Counted from the first letter of the stretch, positions 53,532 through 62,651 are shown. The stretch is 62,676 nt of DNA from Mycobacterium gordonae (GCF_002101675.1 NZ_LQOY01000053.1:1-62676); one strand, 5' to 3'. Program-made: numbers and translations. The notes: generated by a model not told the origin, from the sequence alone.

Positions 53532-53760
53532 GCCAAGCGTGCAGATCAAGGACGTTCCAGAAGACACTCACCGAGTGTTGCGAGAACGTGCGGCACGCGC
53601 TCATCAATCGCTGCAGGAGTACCTTCGCAGCCGCCTGATCGACGAGGCGAACCAACCCACGTTGGAAGAGGTCTTCGACCGAGTGGCGTCGCGTCGCGGC
53701 GGTCGAGTGTCGGCCAAGGCCGCGGTCGAACACATCCGGGCCGAGCGTGATCGTCGTTGA
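53530..53760 (+). CDS. vapB: VapB/FitA-type ribbon-helix-helix antitoxin
   Basis: This 76-aa protein has the RHH pattern MPSVQIKDVPEDTHRVLRER with AHQSLQEYLRSRL, the FitA-like branch. The C-terminal part would wrap the toxin active site. The start codon lies inside a palindrome, so repression would also block initiation. It overlaps vapC by 14 nt. Confidence 0.9.
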   Translation: MPSVQIKDVPEDTHRVLRERAARAHQSLQEYLRSRLIDEANQPTLEEVFDRVASRRGGRVSAKAAVEHIRAERDRR

Positions 53761-54142
53761 TGCGAGCGTTCTGGCCGTAGCCCTAGGTGACGACGGAAAC
53801 GGCGGTGAGCGTTTCCGGGAACGTCTGAGCGGGGAGACGTTGGCTGCGCCGGAACTCATCGACCTCGAGGTGGTCTCGGTGTGGCGCCGCCATGTCGCCG
53901 CGAAACTGATGACCGCGGCAAGGGCGAAGGCCGCGGTCGATGATCTATCGGATCTACCGCTGCGTCGTTGTTCGCATCGGCCACTGCTGCGACGCATCTG
54001 GGCGCTTCGGCATACTGTGACGCCCTACGATGCGGCGTACATCTCCCTGGCCGAGACATTGGCCGTTGCACTTGTGACCGCTGACGACCGCCTGTCGCGA
54101 GCCGCGGGCGTCCGTTGTGAGATCGAAACGCTCGCCGATTGA
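53747..54142 (+). CDS. vapC: VapC toxin, PIN-domain ribonuclease
   Basis: This 131-aa PIN protein has the acidic residues in VVDASVLAVAL (Asp 5), the middle LIDLEVVSVWRR (Glu), and late PYDAAYISLAE and VTADDRL (Asp). Such toxins cut tRNA or rRNA when the antitoxin is lost. It starts with GTG inside vapB. The complete acidic set suggests an active toxin. Confidence 0.9.
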   Translation: MIVVDASVLAVALGDDGNGGERFRERLSGETLAAPELIDLEVVSVWRRHVAAKLMTAARAKAAVDDLSDLPLRRCSHRPLLRRIWALRHTVTPYDAAYISLAETLAVALVTADDRLSRAAGVRCEIETLAD

Positions 54143-54146
54143 CGCC

Positions 54147-55529
54147 CTACTCCCCGAACACCACCCCAGGATTGAGAATGCCGGCTGGGTCGAAGCTTTC
54201 CTTGATGCGCCGCATCAACGCCACCTTGGCCGGGTCTTCCAGCTTCAAGTAGTACGGCGTCTTGGCGCGCCCCAGTCCATGCTCGCCGGAGATCGCGCCA
54301 CCCAATTCCATTGCCAGCGCAAAGATGTCGGTCATCAACTGCTTGCGGGCCACCGGATCCTTCAACAGGATCGCCAGGTGCACATTGCCGTCGCCCGCAT
54401 GCCCGCAACCCGCCACCCCGCCGCCGGCCGCTGAAGCCAAACCCCGCACCGTAGAAAGGAATTTCGGCATCGCCGAACGCGGCACCACGGTGTCGATGAT
54501 GTCGTCGGCGCCGATCGCCTTGGCCGTCCAGAACGCCTTCTCCCGCGCCTCGATCAACCGCCGCGCCGACCCGCCTTCGAGCACATAAGCGTCCACGGCA
54601 CCCAGCTCGGCGAGCAATTCACCGGTGCGCTCGACGTCCTCGTCCAACCGATCGGACGTCCGATTCTCAAGCCCCACAACAAGATACGCCGCACAGCTGT
54701 CCCGGATCCGGTCCGGAATACCCAATTCCAGATTCTGGGTGTGGATGATCGCGGCCATCGTCAGGTTGTCGATGTATTCGAGGATGTAGGGCGCCAGCCC
54801 GGCGGCCAACACGGCGGGCACCGCCGTCATCACCTGATCGAAGTCGGCGAACGGTGCCACCACCGTGGCGCTGTGGTCCAGGCGCGGGTACAGCTTGACG
54901 ATCACCTCGGTAGCCAGCGCCAGGGTGCCTTCGGAGCCGACGATCAGCTGGGTCAGGTCATAGCCCGTCGACACCTTGGCGATCTTGCCGCCGGTGCGGA
55001 TGATCTGGCCCGTCGGCAACACCGCCTGCAGCCCGAGCACGTTGTGCCGGGACACCCCGTACTTCACCGCACGCATGCCGCCGGCGTTGGTGCCGACGTT
55101 GCCGCCGACGCTGGCCGACAGTTCGCCGGGGTACACCATGTAGCGCAACCCGTATGCGTCGGTGGCGGCGTCCAGTTCGTTCAGCGTGATCCCCGGCTGC
55201 ACGACGGCCACCTGGTTGGTGGTGTCGACCTCGAGCACTTTGTTCATCCGCTCGAACGAGATCAGCAGCCCACCGGGCTGCGGACGCGCGGCCCCCGATA
55301 AGCCGGACCCCGAGCCGCGTGCCGTCACCGGCACCTGGTGTTCCGAGGCGGCCTTGAGCAGTTGCGCGACTTCCTCGGCGGTGGCCGGCTTGGCGACGTA
55401 GGCCGGCTGCACCGGCGACTGCGTCAGCTCCTCGTCGTGGGAGTAGTCCTCGGGGACCGCGTCACCGGATAGGAGGTGATCGGCGCCGACGATCTCGGCG
55501 AACTGTGCTGTCATGTCGCTCATCGGCAT
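54147..55529 (-). CDS. FAD-linked oxidase, GlcD/D-lactate-dehydrogenase-like
   Basis: This 460-aa protein has an FAD_binding_4 domain (about 40-215) with PVTARGSGSGLSGAA, GGNVGTNAGGMRAVKYG and GSEGTLALATEV. A C-terminal FAD-oxidase domain ends in GEHGLGRAKTPYYLKLED and FDPAGILNPG. Members oxidise glycolate, D-lactate or 2-hydroxy acids. From memory it is like Rv2280. Several in-frame ATGs occur; the one at 55529 has AAGGAT 6 nt upstream. Confidence 0.88.
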   Translation of the reverse strand: MPMSDMTAQFAEIVGADHLLSGDAVPEDYSHDEELTQSPVQPAYVAKPATAEEVAQLLKAASEHQVPVTARGSGSGLSGAARPQPGGLLISFERMNKVLEVDTTNQVAVVQPGITLNELDAATDAYGLRYMVYPGELSASVGGNVGTNAGGMRAVKYGVSRHNVLGLQAVLPTGQIIRTGGKIAKVSTGYDLTQLIVGSEGTLALATEVIVKLYPRLDHSATVVAPFADFDQVMTAVPAVLAAGLAPYILEYIDNLTMAAIIHTQNLELGIPDRIRDSCAAYLVVGLENRTSDRLDEDVERTGELLAELGAVDAYVLEGGSARRLIEAREKAFWTAKAIGADDIIDTVVPRSAMPKFLSTVRGLASAAGGGVAGCGHAGDGNVHLAILLKDPVARKQLMTDIFALAMELGGAISGEHGLGRAKTPYYLKLEDPAKVALMRRIKESFDPAGILNPGVVFGE

Positions 55530-55611
55530 CAATCTATCCTTCGTTCGGCCCTGGCAGGTGAGGACTTCTGACTCTCACCAGCGCACCCTTTCGGGGCGGA
55601 TAGTAACCACC

Positions 55612-57015
55612 ATGGAGCACCTGACTGCCCTCGACGCCGCATTCCTCGAAGTGGAAGACTCCGATCCCCACGTGAGCCTGGCGATCGGCGGTGTGTCGAT
55701 CATCGAAGGGCCGCCGCCCACTCACGAGGAGTTCCTGGAGGCGTTCGCCGAACGCGTGCAATCCATTCCGCGCTGCACGCAGGTGCTCAAGACTCATCCG
55801 CTCGACATCGGTCCGCCGGAGTGGGTGGACGATCCGCACTTCGACATTTCGCGGCATCTGCACCGGCTTGCGGTACCGCACCCCGGCGGCGACGCCGAAC
55901 TGTTCGAGATCGTGGCCGACGTGATGGAGCGCCGCCTCGACCGCGAGCGCCCACTGTGGGACTGCTACGTCATCGAGGGCCTGGCCGACGACCGGTGGGC
56001 GGTGCTGACCAAGTTGCACCACTGCATCGCCGATGGCATCGCAACCACACAGATGATGGCGAAGTTCAGCGACGAGCGCGGCGGTGAGTCCTTCGCCACG
56101 GAGATCCACGGATCCAAGGAGCCGGAGCGGCGGTGGTGGGACTCGAAGGTGAGCCTCAACCCGCTGACCTTGGCGAGGACTATCGCGCGCACGGCCTTTG
56201 GCGCGGCGTCCGCCGTCGAACACGCCGCATTGGGTGCGGCGGAGCTGACGGCGAGCATGCTCACCCCGGCGCCCGACACGTCGTTGAGCGGGTCGGTCAC
56301 CAGCAGGCGGCGCTACCGGGCGGCCCGGGTCCGGTTGGCCGATCTGCACGAGGTGGGTGACGCGTTCGACGTGACGGTCAACGACGTGGCGCTGGCGGCG
56401 ATCACCGCCAGCTACCGGCAGCTGCTGCTGGACCGCGGGGAGAAGCCGGGACGCAACTCGCTGCGCACGCTGGTGCCGGTGTCGGTGCGCGGCACGAACC
56501 ACTTCAATACGACCGACAACGAGGTGTCGGGGATGCTGCCGCTGCTGCCGGTCGACGAGGAAGACCCGGTGACCCAGCTGGAGTTGGTGCACAAGCGCCT
56601 GCAGCATGCCAAGGACAGCGGCCAGAGCGAAGGCGGCAGTGCGATGCAGTCGGCGATCGGCAGCGTGCCATTCATGTTCTCGGCGTGGGCGGTTCGACTG
56701 CTTAGCCGGCTGCCGCAGAAGGCCGTGGTGGCGCTGGCGACCAACGTCCCGGGTCCACGTGCCGAACAACGACTGCTGGGACGCCGAGTAGTGGAGATCC
56801 TGCCGATTCCGCCGATCGCGCTGCAGTTGCGCACCGGCATCGCGATGGTCAGCTACGCCGAGAATTTCGTCTTCGGCATCACCGGTGACTACGACGCCGC
56901 ACCCGACCTGGAGGCGCTGGCGTCGGGCATCGAGGACGGGGTGGCGCGGCTGCTCGAGATCAGCCGGGCCTTGCGGGTCAAGCGCGGCCACAAGACCCAC
57001 AAGGCCTTGGCTTAA
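55612..57015 (+). CDS. Wax ester synthase/diacylglycerol acyltransferase (WS/DGAT) family
   Basis: This 467-aa protein opens MEHLTALDAAFLEVEDSD and carries the catalytic HHCIADG (HHxxxDG). It also has the later NDVALAAI and PLWDCYVIEG motifs, and TNVPGP near 395. It would acylate diacylglycerol or alcohols to make storage triacylglycerol or wax esters from acyl-CoA. Lengths of 440-470 are normal. It diverges from the oxidase gene and shares a TTAA stop overlap with the P450. Confidence 0.92.
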   Translation: MEHLTALDAAFLEVEDSDPHVSLAIGGVSIIEGPPPTHEEFLEAFAERVQSIPRCTQVLKTHPLDIGPPEWVDDPHFDISRHLHRLAVPHPGGDAELFEIVADVMERRLDRERPLWDCYVIEGLADDRWAVLTKLHHCIADGIATTQMMAKFSDERGGESFATEIHGSKEPERRWWDSKVSLNPLTLARTIARTAFGAASAVEHAALGAAELTASMLTPAPDTSLSGSVTSRRRYRAARVRLADLHEVGDAFDVTVNDVALAAITASYRQLLLDRGEKPGRNSLRTLVPVSVRGTNHFNTTDNEVSGMLPLLPVDEEDPVTQLELVHKRLQHAKDSGQSEGGSAMQSAIGSVPFMFSAWAVRLLSRLPQKAVVALATNVPGPRAEQRLLGRRVVEILPIPPIALQLRTGIAMVSYAENFVFGITGDYDAAPDLEALASGIEDGVARLLEISRALRVKRGHKTHKALA

Positions 57016-58259
57016 GCGACTTTCGGGGCGAAGGTGACCGGCAGCGTGCCCAGTCCGGTCATGGCCGGGTTGCCCAGGTAGACGTCGACGCCGGCTTCGT
57101 CGACGACGTAGTCGGGAATACGGTCGAGGACGGCCTTGACCATCACCTCGGCCATGGTTCTGGCCAGATGCGATCCGATGCAGCGGTGCGGACCGAGGCC
57201 GAAGGCCAAGTGGCGATTGGGGTTTCGGTCCAGCATGATCTCGTCAGGCCGCACGAACTCGTTTTCGTCATGGTTGGCGCCCAGCCAGCTGATGATGACT
57301 TTGTCGTTGCGCCTCAGGTGTTGGCCATTGAGCGTGACGTCTCTGGTGACGGTGCGGCTGAGTTGCTGATTGACCGAGAAGTAGCGCAGGAACTCGTCGG
57401 TGGCGGTGCGGTTCAGCTCGGGGTTTTGCCTTAGTTGGTCCCGCAGTTCCGGGTGAGTGCCCAGGTGCAGCAAGGTGAGTGAGGTCTGAGACGTGGTGGT
57501 GTCGACGCCGCCGCCGATGAGGTTCCAGATGATGTTGAGCAGTTGTTCGTCGGTGAGTCTGTTTCCGTCGTACTCGAATTGGAGCAGGAAGCTGGTCAGG
57601 TCCTCTTTCGGGTCGCCTCTTCTGAGGGCGGCATATTCGAGGACGCCCTGCATCATCTCGGGGACCGCGGCGATGGCTGTTGCGTATTCGGGGCTGTCCT
57701 GGGGGACGGCCATGACGGAGTGGAAGAGGTTGGCGTAGAGGTGCCAGTTGTCGTAGGGCAGGCCCATCAGCTTCATGGTGAGGATGGCCGGGACGGGGCT
57801 GGCGTAGTCGAGGACTAGGTCCATGTGTCCTTCGGTGATGTGCCGGTTGAGGAACTCGTGCGCCTTGTCCTCCATGAACGGCCGGAGTTTTTCGACGGCG
57901 CCGGGGGAGAAGAACGGCGCCAGGGCGTGTCGTAGGGCCTGGTGATAGGGGCCGTCGATTTCGCCGATGCCCAGGGCGGGTTGGCCTTCGGGGCGCGGGA
58001 CGCCCATCTCGCCCTGGTAGTCGATGCCGTCGTCGGCGTTCGGCTCGTACTTGTGGGCGAAAGTGTCACCGTCTCGGGCGGTTTCGCGCACTGCGTCGTA
58101 GCTGGTGAGGAACCAGAAGCCGCCGTAGTTCTCGTTCCAGGCGACCGGGCATGTCCGTCGGAGCTCGGCGTTGATGGCGAGTTCGTTGAGGTTGAACTCG
58201 TCGGAGTGGTGGTCGAAGTTTGTCTTTACCTCGGCGGGGATGTCGGGCCGGGCTGTCAC
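57012..58259 (-). CDS. Cytochrome P450
   Basis: This 415-aa soluble P450 has the I-helix GGGVDTTTS (Asp-Thr in place of Glu-Thr), the K-helix DEFLRYFS (ExxR), and the heme loop FGLGPHRCIGSHLAR. It is complete. It diverges from the M24/M24/VOC operon over 69 nt that contains a 9-bp direct repeat, which suggests a common pathway and regulator. The substrate is unknown. Confidence 0.92.
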   Translation of the reverse strand: MTARPDIPAEVKTNFDHHSDEFNLNELAINAELRRTCPVAWNENYGGFWFLTSYDAVRETARDGDTFAHKYEPNADDGIDYQGEMGVPRPEGQPALGIGEIDGPYHQALRHALAPFFSPGAVEKLRPFMEDKAHEFLNRHITEGHMDLVLDYASPVPAILTMKLMGLPYDNWHLYANLFHSVMAVPQDSPEYATAIAAVPEMMQGVLEYAALRRGDPKEDLTSFLLQFEYDGNRLTDEQLLNIIWNLIGGGVDTTTSQTSLTLLHLGTHPELRDQLRQNPELNRTATDEFLRYFSVNQQLSRTVTRDVTLNGQHLRRNDKVIISWLGANHDENEFVRPDEIMLDRNPNRHLAFGLGPHRCIGSHLARTMAEVMVKAVLDRIPDYVVDEAGVDVYLGNPAMTGLGTLPVTFAPKVA

Positions 58260-58288
58260 TTGTATGTGCCTCTCGGAGTGCGCGGCGC

Positions 58289-58316
58289 TTATTACGCTAT
58301 CTTTGCATTATTACGC
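58289..58316. promoter_or_regulatory. Direct repeat TTATTACGC in the P450/M24 divergent promoter
   Basis: TTATTACGC occurs at 58289-58297 and 58308-58316, a period of 19 bp, in an AT-rich patch of an otherwise GC-rich region. It may be an activator site. No regulator gene is adjacent. Confidence 0.55.
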
Positions 58317-58328
58317 CATAGGAGGTGT

Positions 58329-59546
58329 GTGGCCATCGAGGACTGGGCTGGCGGGGCGACCATCGGCGGGCGGGTGATCCCTTCGGTGCCTGACCTGGCT
58401 CGCATGCGGCGGGATCGCTTCGCTCGGTTGCAGGCTGGTTTGGCTTCCGGCGGCTTGGACGGACTGGTGTTGCTCGGGTCCAGCGCGGTGTCCTATGCGA
58501 CCGGGGCGTTGACGCCGTCGATGGATGGTGACACCGCGGCGTTGTTCCGGGCGGTGGCAGTGGTGGTGACGGGGGAGTCGGCGCCGCATCTATTCACGAT
58601 GTTCGCCGACGGGGCTCCTTCGGATGTGGTGCTGCATGGGCCGTTGTTTCCGGATCTCGATGACGGGGTGTTTGCGTCGGAGCTGGCTTCGTTGTTCGGT
58701 GTCGGCGCGCGGCTGGGAATTGACCACTCGTCGCACGCCATGTTTCGCGGTCTTCGCGGTTATGAATGGGTGGACGCGTCGGGGGTGCTGGGTGCCGCGC
58801 GGGTGTTGAAGACGGTCGACGAGGTGGCGTGTATTCGGCACGCGCAGTGGCTGAATGAGCTAGCGATGGAAGACGCGTTGGCCGTGCTTCGGCCGGGTGT
58901 GCGCCAGGTCGACTTGAGTGCGGCGTTTCTGCGGCGGGTGTTCGAGCTGGGGGCGTCGGCGGGCGGGATCGATCCGATCTGGCAGCTGATGGCTCCTTCT
59001 CGGGCGTTGGGGCCGTGGACGGTGCATGGTGATCTGGCGTATCCGACCGTGACATCGGATCGGTTTCTGCGCTACGGCGATGTGATCTGGGTGGACGCCG
59101 GGATCATGTACGAGGGGTATGCCTCGGACTACGGCCGGACGTGGGTCGTGGGGTCTGAGTTGAATGGTGTTCAGCGTGAGCAGTTTCGGCGGTGGCGGGG
59201 CGTGGTCGACGCGTGCTTGGACGTGTTGCGGCCCGGGGTCTCGGGCTTGGACTTGTGCAAGGTCGCGGTGGCGGCCAATGACGGGGTGCGGCCGTGGATC
59301 GAGCATTTCTATCTGGCGCACGGGGTGGGGACCGACAGCGCGGAGATGCCGCTGATCGGGACGGACCTCGGCGAGGATTTCGACTCCCGGCTGGTGGTCG
59401 AACCCGGGATGGTGATGGTGTTCGAGCCGGTGATCTGGGACGAGGGTTCGGCGGGGTACCGGGCGGAAGACATTGTGGCTGTGACGGATAACGGGTGGGT
59501 GAAGTTGAGCGGCTCGGATTATGCGCCGTATGGGGCTTCGGCATGA
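58329..59546 (+). CDS. M24-family (creatinase/Xaa-Pro aminopeptidase fold) hydrolase, intact site
   Basis: This 405-aa protein has a creatinase N-domain (about 25-165) and a pita-bread catalytic domain. All five metal ligands can be placed: Asp in VDAG, Asp in SDYGRT, His in AHGVG, Glu in VFEP and Glu in YRAEDI. It could cleave a dipeptide or an amide such as creatine-like compounds. The GTG start follows AGGAGGT closely (3 nt), so translation start is not certain. It overlaps the next gene by ATGA. Codon use here favours G or T at third positions more than the neighbours. Confidence 0.83.
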   Translation: MAIEDWAGGATIGGRVIPSVPDLARMRRDRFARLQAGLASGGLDGLVLLGSSAVSYATGALTPSMDGDTAALFRAVAVVVTGESAPHLFTMFADGAPSDVVLHGPLFPDLDDGVFASELASLFGVGARLGIDHSSHAMFRGLRGYEWVDASGVLGAARVLKTVDEVACIRHAQWLNELAMEDALAVLRPGVRQVDLSAAFLRRVFELGASAGGIDPIWQLMAPSRALGPWTVHGDLAYPTVTSDRFLRYGDVIWVDAGIMYEGYASDYGRTWVVGSELNGVQREQFRRWRGVVDACLDVLRPGVSGLDLCKVAVAANDGVRPWIEHFYLAHGVGTDSAEMPLIGTDLGEDFDSRLVVEPGMVMVFEPVIWDEGSAGYRAEDIVAVTDNGWVKLSGSDYAPYGASA

Positions 59547-60703
59547 GTCCGGTGGCGCGGGATCGCGGGGTACGCGTTGGGGTCATGGCTTTAGAGGACT
59601 CGAGTCGGGTTGACTTCGCTGCGTTGCGGGCTGAGCGGCGGGCGAAGGTGTTCTCCGGCATGGAATCTGCCGGCATTGACGCTTTGATTCTTGGCGGCGC
59701 CGGCAATGTGCACTACGTGTGCGGCGCGCGGTTGTTGGGCCGCGCGGGGGTGTTGCCGTTCGCGCCGGTGTGTGTGGTGGTGCGGTCGACCGGTCGGGTG
59801 CATCTGCTGTCGACGTGGGATGAGGGGGTGCCCCCGGAGATCGAGCGCGAGGATCTGTATCCGCTGAGCTGGAACCCGGCGAATCTCATGGCGTCGGTGG
59901 CGGCTATTCCGGGGTTGCGGGAGGCGCGGCGGGTCGGGACGGATGGGTTGACGGCTTCTACTGAGGCGATGATCGCGTCGTTAGCTGAGGGTGCGGAGCT
60001 GGTGGACGGGGGTGCTGTTCTCGGGGCGTGTCGGCGGGTGAAGACGGACGCCGAGATCACGTGTCTTGAAGTGGCGGCGGCGATTTCAGAATCGGCGTTG
60101 AGTGCGATGTCCGCGGCGCTTGGGCCGGGGGTTACTGAGCGGGAGTTGCTCGGTGTGAACTCCGAGCATGTGGCGTGGTTGGGGGCGCCGGTGCCGCCGT
60201 CGGAGAGTGTGTGTTTCGTTGCCTCTGGGGCGGTTGCGTTTCGGCATGTGGCTTCGGATCGGGTGGTGGCGGAGGGGGACTTGGTGGTGTTGGCGCCGGG
60301 GGCGCTGTATGCCGGGTACGAGGCGGGGTTGGCGCGGACGGTCGTGGCCGGCTCGGGCGGCTTGGGCGGCGTCGGTTCGGCTTTGGCGGAGCGTTGCGCG
60401 GCCGGGATGGATGCGTTGTTGGGGGCATGTCGCGCGGGGCGTGTTGGTGCTGATCTGTATCGGGCTTGGGAGGGCTGTGGGTTCGGCGCGGCTTCGATGG
60501 TGCTTGCTCATGGGTTGGGTCTGGGTGCTGAGCCGCCGGTGATCGGGTTGGGGCGTGGGCGTGATGCGGTGTTGGAGGAGGGGATGGTGTTGAGCGTCCA
60601 GTCGTGGGTCGTTGAGGAAGGCGTTGGCGGGTGTCTTCAGCGTGAGACGGTGGTGGTAGGGAGTGGTGACCCTTCGGTCTTGACGCGGTACGGGAGGTCG
60701 TAA
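59543..60703 (+). CDS. M24-fold paralogue lacking metal ligands (pseudo-enzyme)
   Basis: This 386-aa protein aligns along its length with the gene upstream. The ligand positions read LAPG (Asp lost), AGLART (Asp lost), AHGLG (His kept), SVQSW (Glu lost) and QRETVV (Glu kept). Three of five ligands are gone, so a binuclear metal site is unlikely. Coupled start (ATGA) suggests a heteromeric partner of the active protein. The N-domain is well kept. It may bind the substrate or regulate its partner (inference). Confidence 0.8.
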   Translation: MSPVARDRGVRVGVMALEDSSRVDFAALRAERRAKVFSGMESAGIDALILGGAGNVHYVCGARLLGRAGVLPFAPVCVVVRSTGRVHLLSTWDEGVPPEIEREDLYPLSWNPANLMASVAAIPGLREARRVGTDGLTASTEAMIASLAEGAELVDGGAVLGACRRVKTDAEITCLEVAAAISESALSAMSAALGPGVTERELLGVNSEHVAWLGAPVPPSESVCFVASGAVAFRHVASDRVVAEGDLVVLAPGALYAGYEAGLARTVVAGSGGLGGVGSALAERCAAGMDALLGACRAGRVGADLYRAWEGCGFGAASMVLAHGLGLGAEPPVIGLGRGRDAVLEEGMVLSVQSWVVEEGVGGCLQRETVVVGSGDPSVLTRYGRS

Positions 60704-61155
60704 TGGGTTCGCAGCCGGTCGTTTTCAATCATGTCGGGTTGTGTGTGGGGGATCGGGAGCGGTCGCGGCGGTTCTACGAAGGGCTACTGGGGTTTCAGTT
60801 CTGGTGGGAGTTGGATGCGCCGGAGGAAAGCACAGCCGCCCTGTTGCAGTTGGCGCGGCCGGTGGGGTTGCATGCGACGTATCTGGTGCGGGATGGGTTG
60901 GTGCTGGAGCTGCTGGATTACTCGGGGCGGGTGGTGAGGGTCGGCGGCGAGCGGGTGATGGATCAGATTGGGCTGACGCACATTTCGTTTTCGGTATCTG
61001 ACCTTCGTTCGGTGTTGGGGCGGGTTGGTGAGTTTGGGGGGAGTGTTGTGGAAGGGACGGTGTCGGAGGGGGCGGCGATGGTGCGGGATCCGGATGGGCA
61101 GATGTTGGAGCTGCTTTCTGATGGGTGGTTGGGGGCGTTGCCGGCTCGGCCGTGA
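60703..61155 (+). CDS. VOC-family protein with intact metal ligands
   Basis: This 150-aa protein has two beta-alpha-beta-beta-beta modules, with His in FNHVGLCV, Glu in LVLELLDY, His in LTHISFSV and Glu in QMLELLSDG. That is the four-ligand set of glyoxalase I or extradiol-type enzymes. The start overlaps the M24 stop (TAATG), so the three genes form an operon. With the divergent P450 it suggests a short catabolic or biosynthetic route. The substrate is unknown. Confidence 0.85.
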   Translation: MGSQPVVFNHVGLCVGDRERSRRFYEGLLGFQFWWELDAPEESTAALLQLARPVGLHATYLVRDGLVLELLDYSGRVVRVGGERVMDQIGLTHISFSVSDLRSVLGRVGEFGGSVVEGTVSEGAAMVRDPDGQMLELLSDGWLGALPARP

Positions 61156-61221
61156 AACGATTTTGCACTCAAAGTCGCGATGAACTAGATGCAATGAGTC
61201 GAACAATCGTCGAGCGTGGCC

Positions 61222-62484
61222 TCAGTTCATGTTGTCCCGTTCCGCCGGTTTAGCGTCGGGCTTCTTTTCCGACGACGGATCAGCAAGGCGGTTCCCCAAT
61301 TGCGCCAGCTCCTCGCCGGCCGACCTGAGCAGTCGGCCTGCGGATGTCTTTGCCTGCTCGAGCCTCGCAGTTGCCGCGTCTAAGAAACTGGGAATGTGGA
61401 AGTCCTCCCATTCCTCAATCTGATGGCGTCGGGCTTTGGCGAAGCGATCAAGTTCTTCGCGCAGCTCGGCACGGTGAGTGGCGAGCTCTCGCACAGCAAA
61501 AAACCTGAACCCCTCGACTGCCTCTGGTTTGGCGAAGCCATCAAGCACTTGCTTCGCATCGCGATAAATCTTCGCATCCTCGCCGAGCTGATCGGCAACA
61601 AGTTCACGCGCCTCATCAATCGCGCGTAGAAGTTGCTCCGGCTGCGTTGTCTTGATTCGTTCGAGCTTTAGCCGTTGCCATTTGTATAACGATGCTTCCG
61701 CGACGATTAGCAAGCTCAAGGTTTCCCCAAGCCGGTTGTCTTTTATTGCGACGCGTAGGGTTTTTGCGCGCTCCTGCACCGGAAGACCGCGATCAAAGGA
61801 TCCCACGATCCGACGCACATGGTCGCGTAGTTGCTCGACGGTGACGTTGAGGGCCGATCCAAGGCTGGCGACGGAATCCCAATACGCGTCTGGCAACGAC
61901 CCGTATCTGTCCAAGGATTCGACCATGCGAGAAATGGTCTGGTTGTTGCCAAGAACGTCGCCCGCACGAGTCGCCTTGACCAATTCAAGCAAAGATTCGA
62001 CCTTGCCCTCGACGCGTTGAACTGCTTCAGCCACCTCGGCGATGGCCGATGTCAATGCCATCTGCACGGCGATCAATTGCGCCGACACCATTGCCTCGGG
62101 ACCAAACGTTGCAGGTCGCCATTGAAGCTGGGTGAGGAATTTACCATCACCCGAACGGGTCATCATGCGGAAGAAGCCATCAGTTCCAGGAATGAGGTTG
62201 CCGTTCTTCAGAGCTGTCAGGCTGTCGGGATGCAGCTGGACGTACTTCCCGCAAGTGCCAACTATCGATGCGGCACCCGCGGTAAGGGCTGCGGCATTTG
62301 CCGCAGAAGAGGTATCAATGCCCGCAACCTGCACCGTGCGCCCGGCGGCAGTCCGGAGACGAGTCAGGTAAGACTCCACTGCCTCGGGCTCACCACCAAT
62401 CAGCAGGCCCTCATCGTGGTATGCCACTACCACCGTTTCGGGCTCAAGCATTGCTGGCGGTTCCCCAAGTCCTTCAGTGCTCAT
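61222..62484 (-). CDS. Unknown 420-aa protein, helical, lower GC
   Basis: I recognise no family. The N-terminal part (1-60) is mixed with VVVAYHDEGLLIGGEPEAVESYL. A small hydrophobic stretch follows (AANAAALTAGAASIVG, about 58-75). Residues 140-400 are strongly helical, with a coiled-coil-like IAEVAEAVQRVEGKVESLL and RAELREELDRFAKARRHQIEEW. The tail is charged. GGGGGAAC lies before the ATG at 62484. Third-position GC is visibly lower than in the rest of the window, and a possible IS end lies 120 nt upstream, so recent transfer is likely. Confidence 0.65.
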   Translation of the reverse strand: MSTEGLGEPPAMLEPETVVVAYHDEGLLIGGEPEAVESYLTRLRTAAGRTVQVAGIDTSSAANAAALTAGAASIVGTCGKYVQLHPDSLTALKNGNLIPGTDGFFRMMTRSGDGKFLTQLQWRPATFGPEAMVSAQLIAVQMALTSAIAEVAEAVQRVEGKVESLLELVKATRAGDVLGNNQTISRMVESLDRYGSLPDAYWDSVASLGSALNVTVEQLRDHVRRIVGSFDRGLPVQERAKTLRVAIKDNRLGETLSLLIVAEASLYKWQRLKLERIKTTQPEQLLRAIDEARELVADQLGEDAKIYRDAKQVLDGFAKPEAVEGFRFFAVRELATHRAELREELDRFAKARRHQIEEWEDFHIPSFLDAATARLEQAKTSAGRLLRSAGEELAQLGNRLADPSSEKKPDAKPAERDNMN

Positions 62485-62606
62485 AGTGTTCCCCCTGTAG
62501 TTTTTCGCAGTGTATGCAAGGGCACAGACACTGCGCAGGGCCTTGTGACGGAGGCCAGGATGCTCGCATCGGTGGATCCGGTCTCTGTCACCGGGAGACT
62601 GTTGAC

Positions 62607-62651
62607 GACGGTCCAAACGTAGGCCAGGAGTGACGGTCGAAAAGTAGGCCA
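62607..62651. mobile_element. Possible end of an IS21-like element (two 20-bp direct repeats)
   Basis: On the plus strand, 62607-62626 and 62632-62651 read GACGGTCSAAAMGTAGGCCA and agree at 18 of 20 positions, 25 bp apart. Multiple direct repeats of this length near the tip are characteristic of IS21-family ends. No transposase is inside the window, which ends 25 nt later. Confidence 0.5.

Noticed and set aside
57942..58328. Upstream extension of the first M24 frame
   Set aside because: It runs antisense through the P450 N-terminus. The creatinase domain begins after the GTG at 58329.
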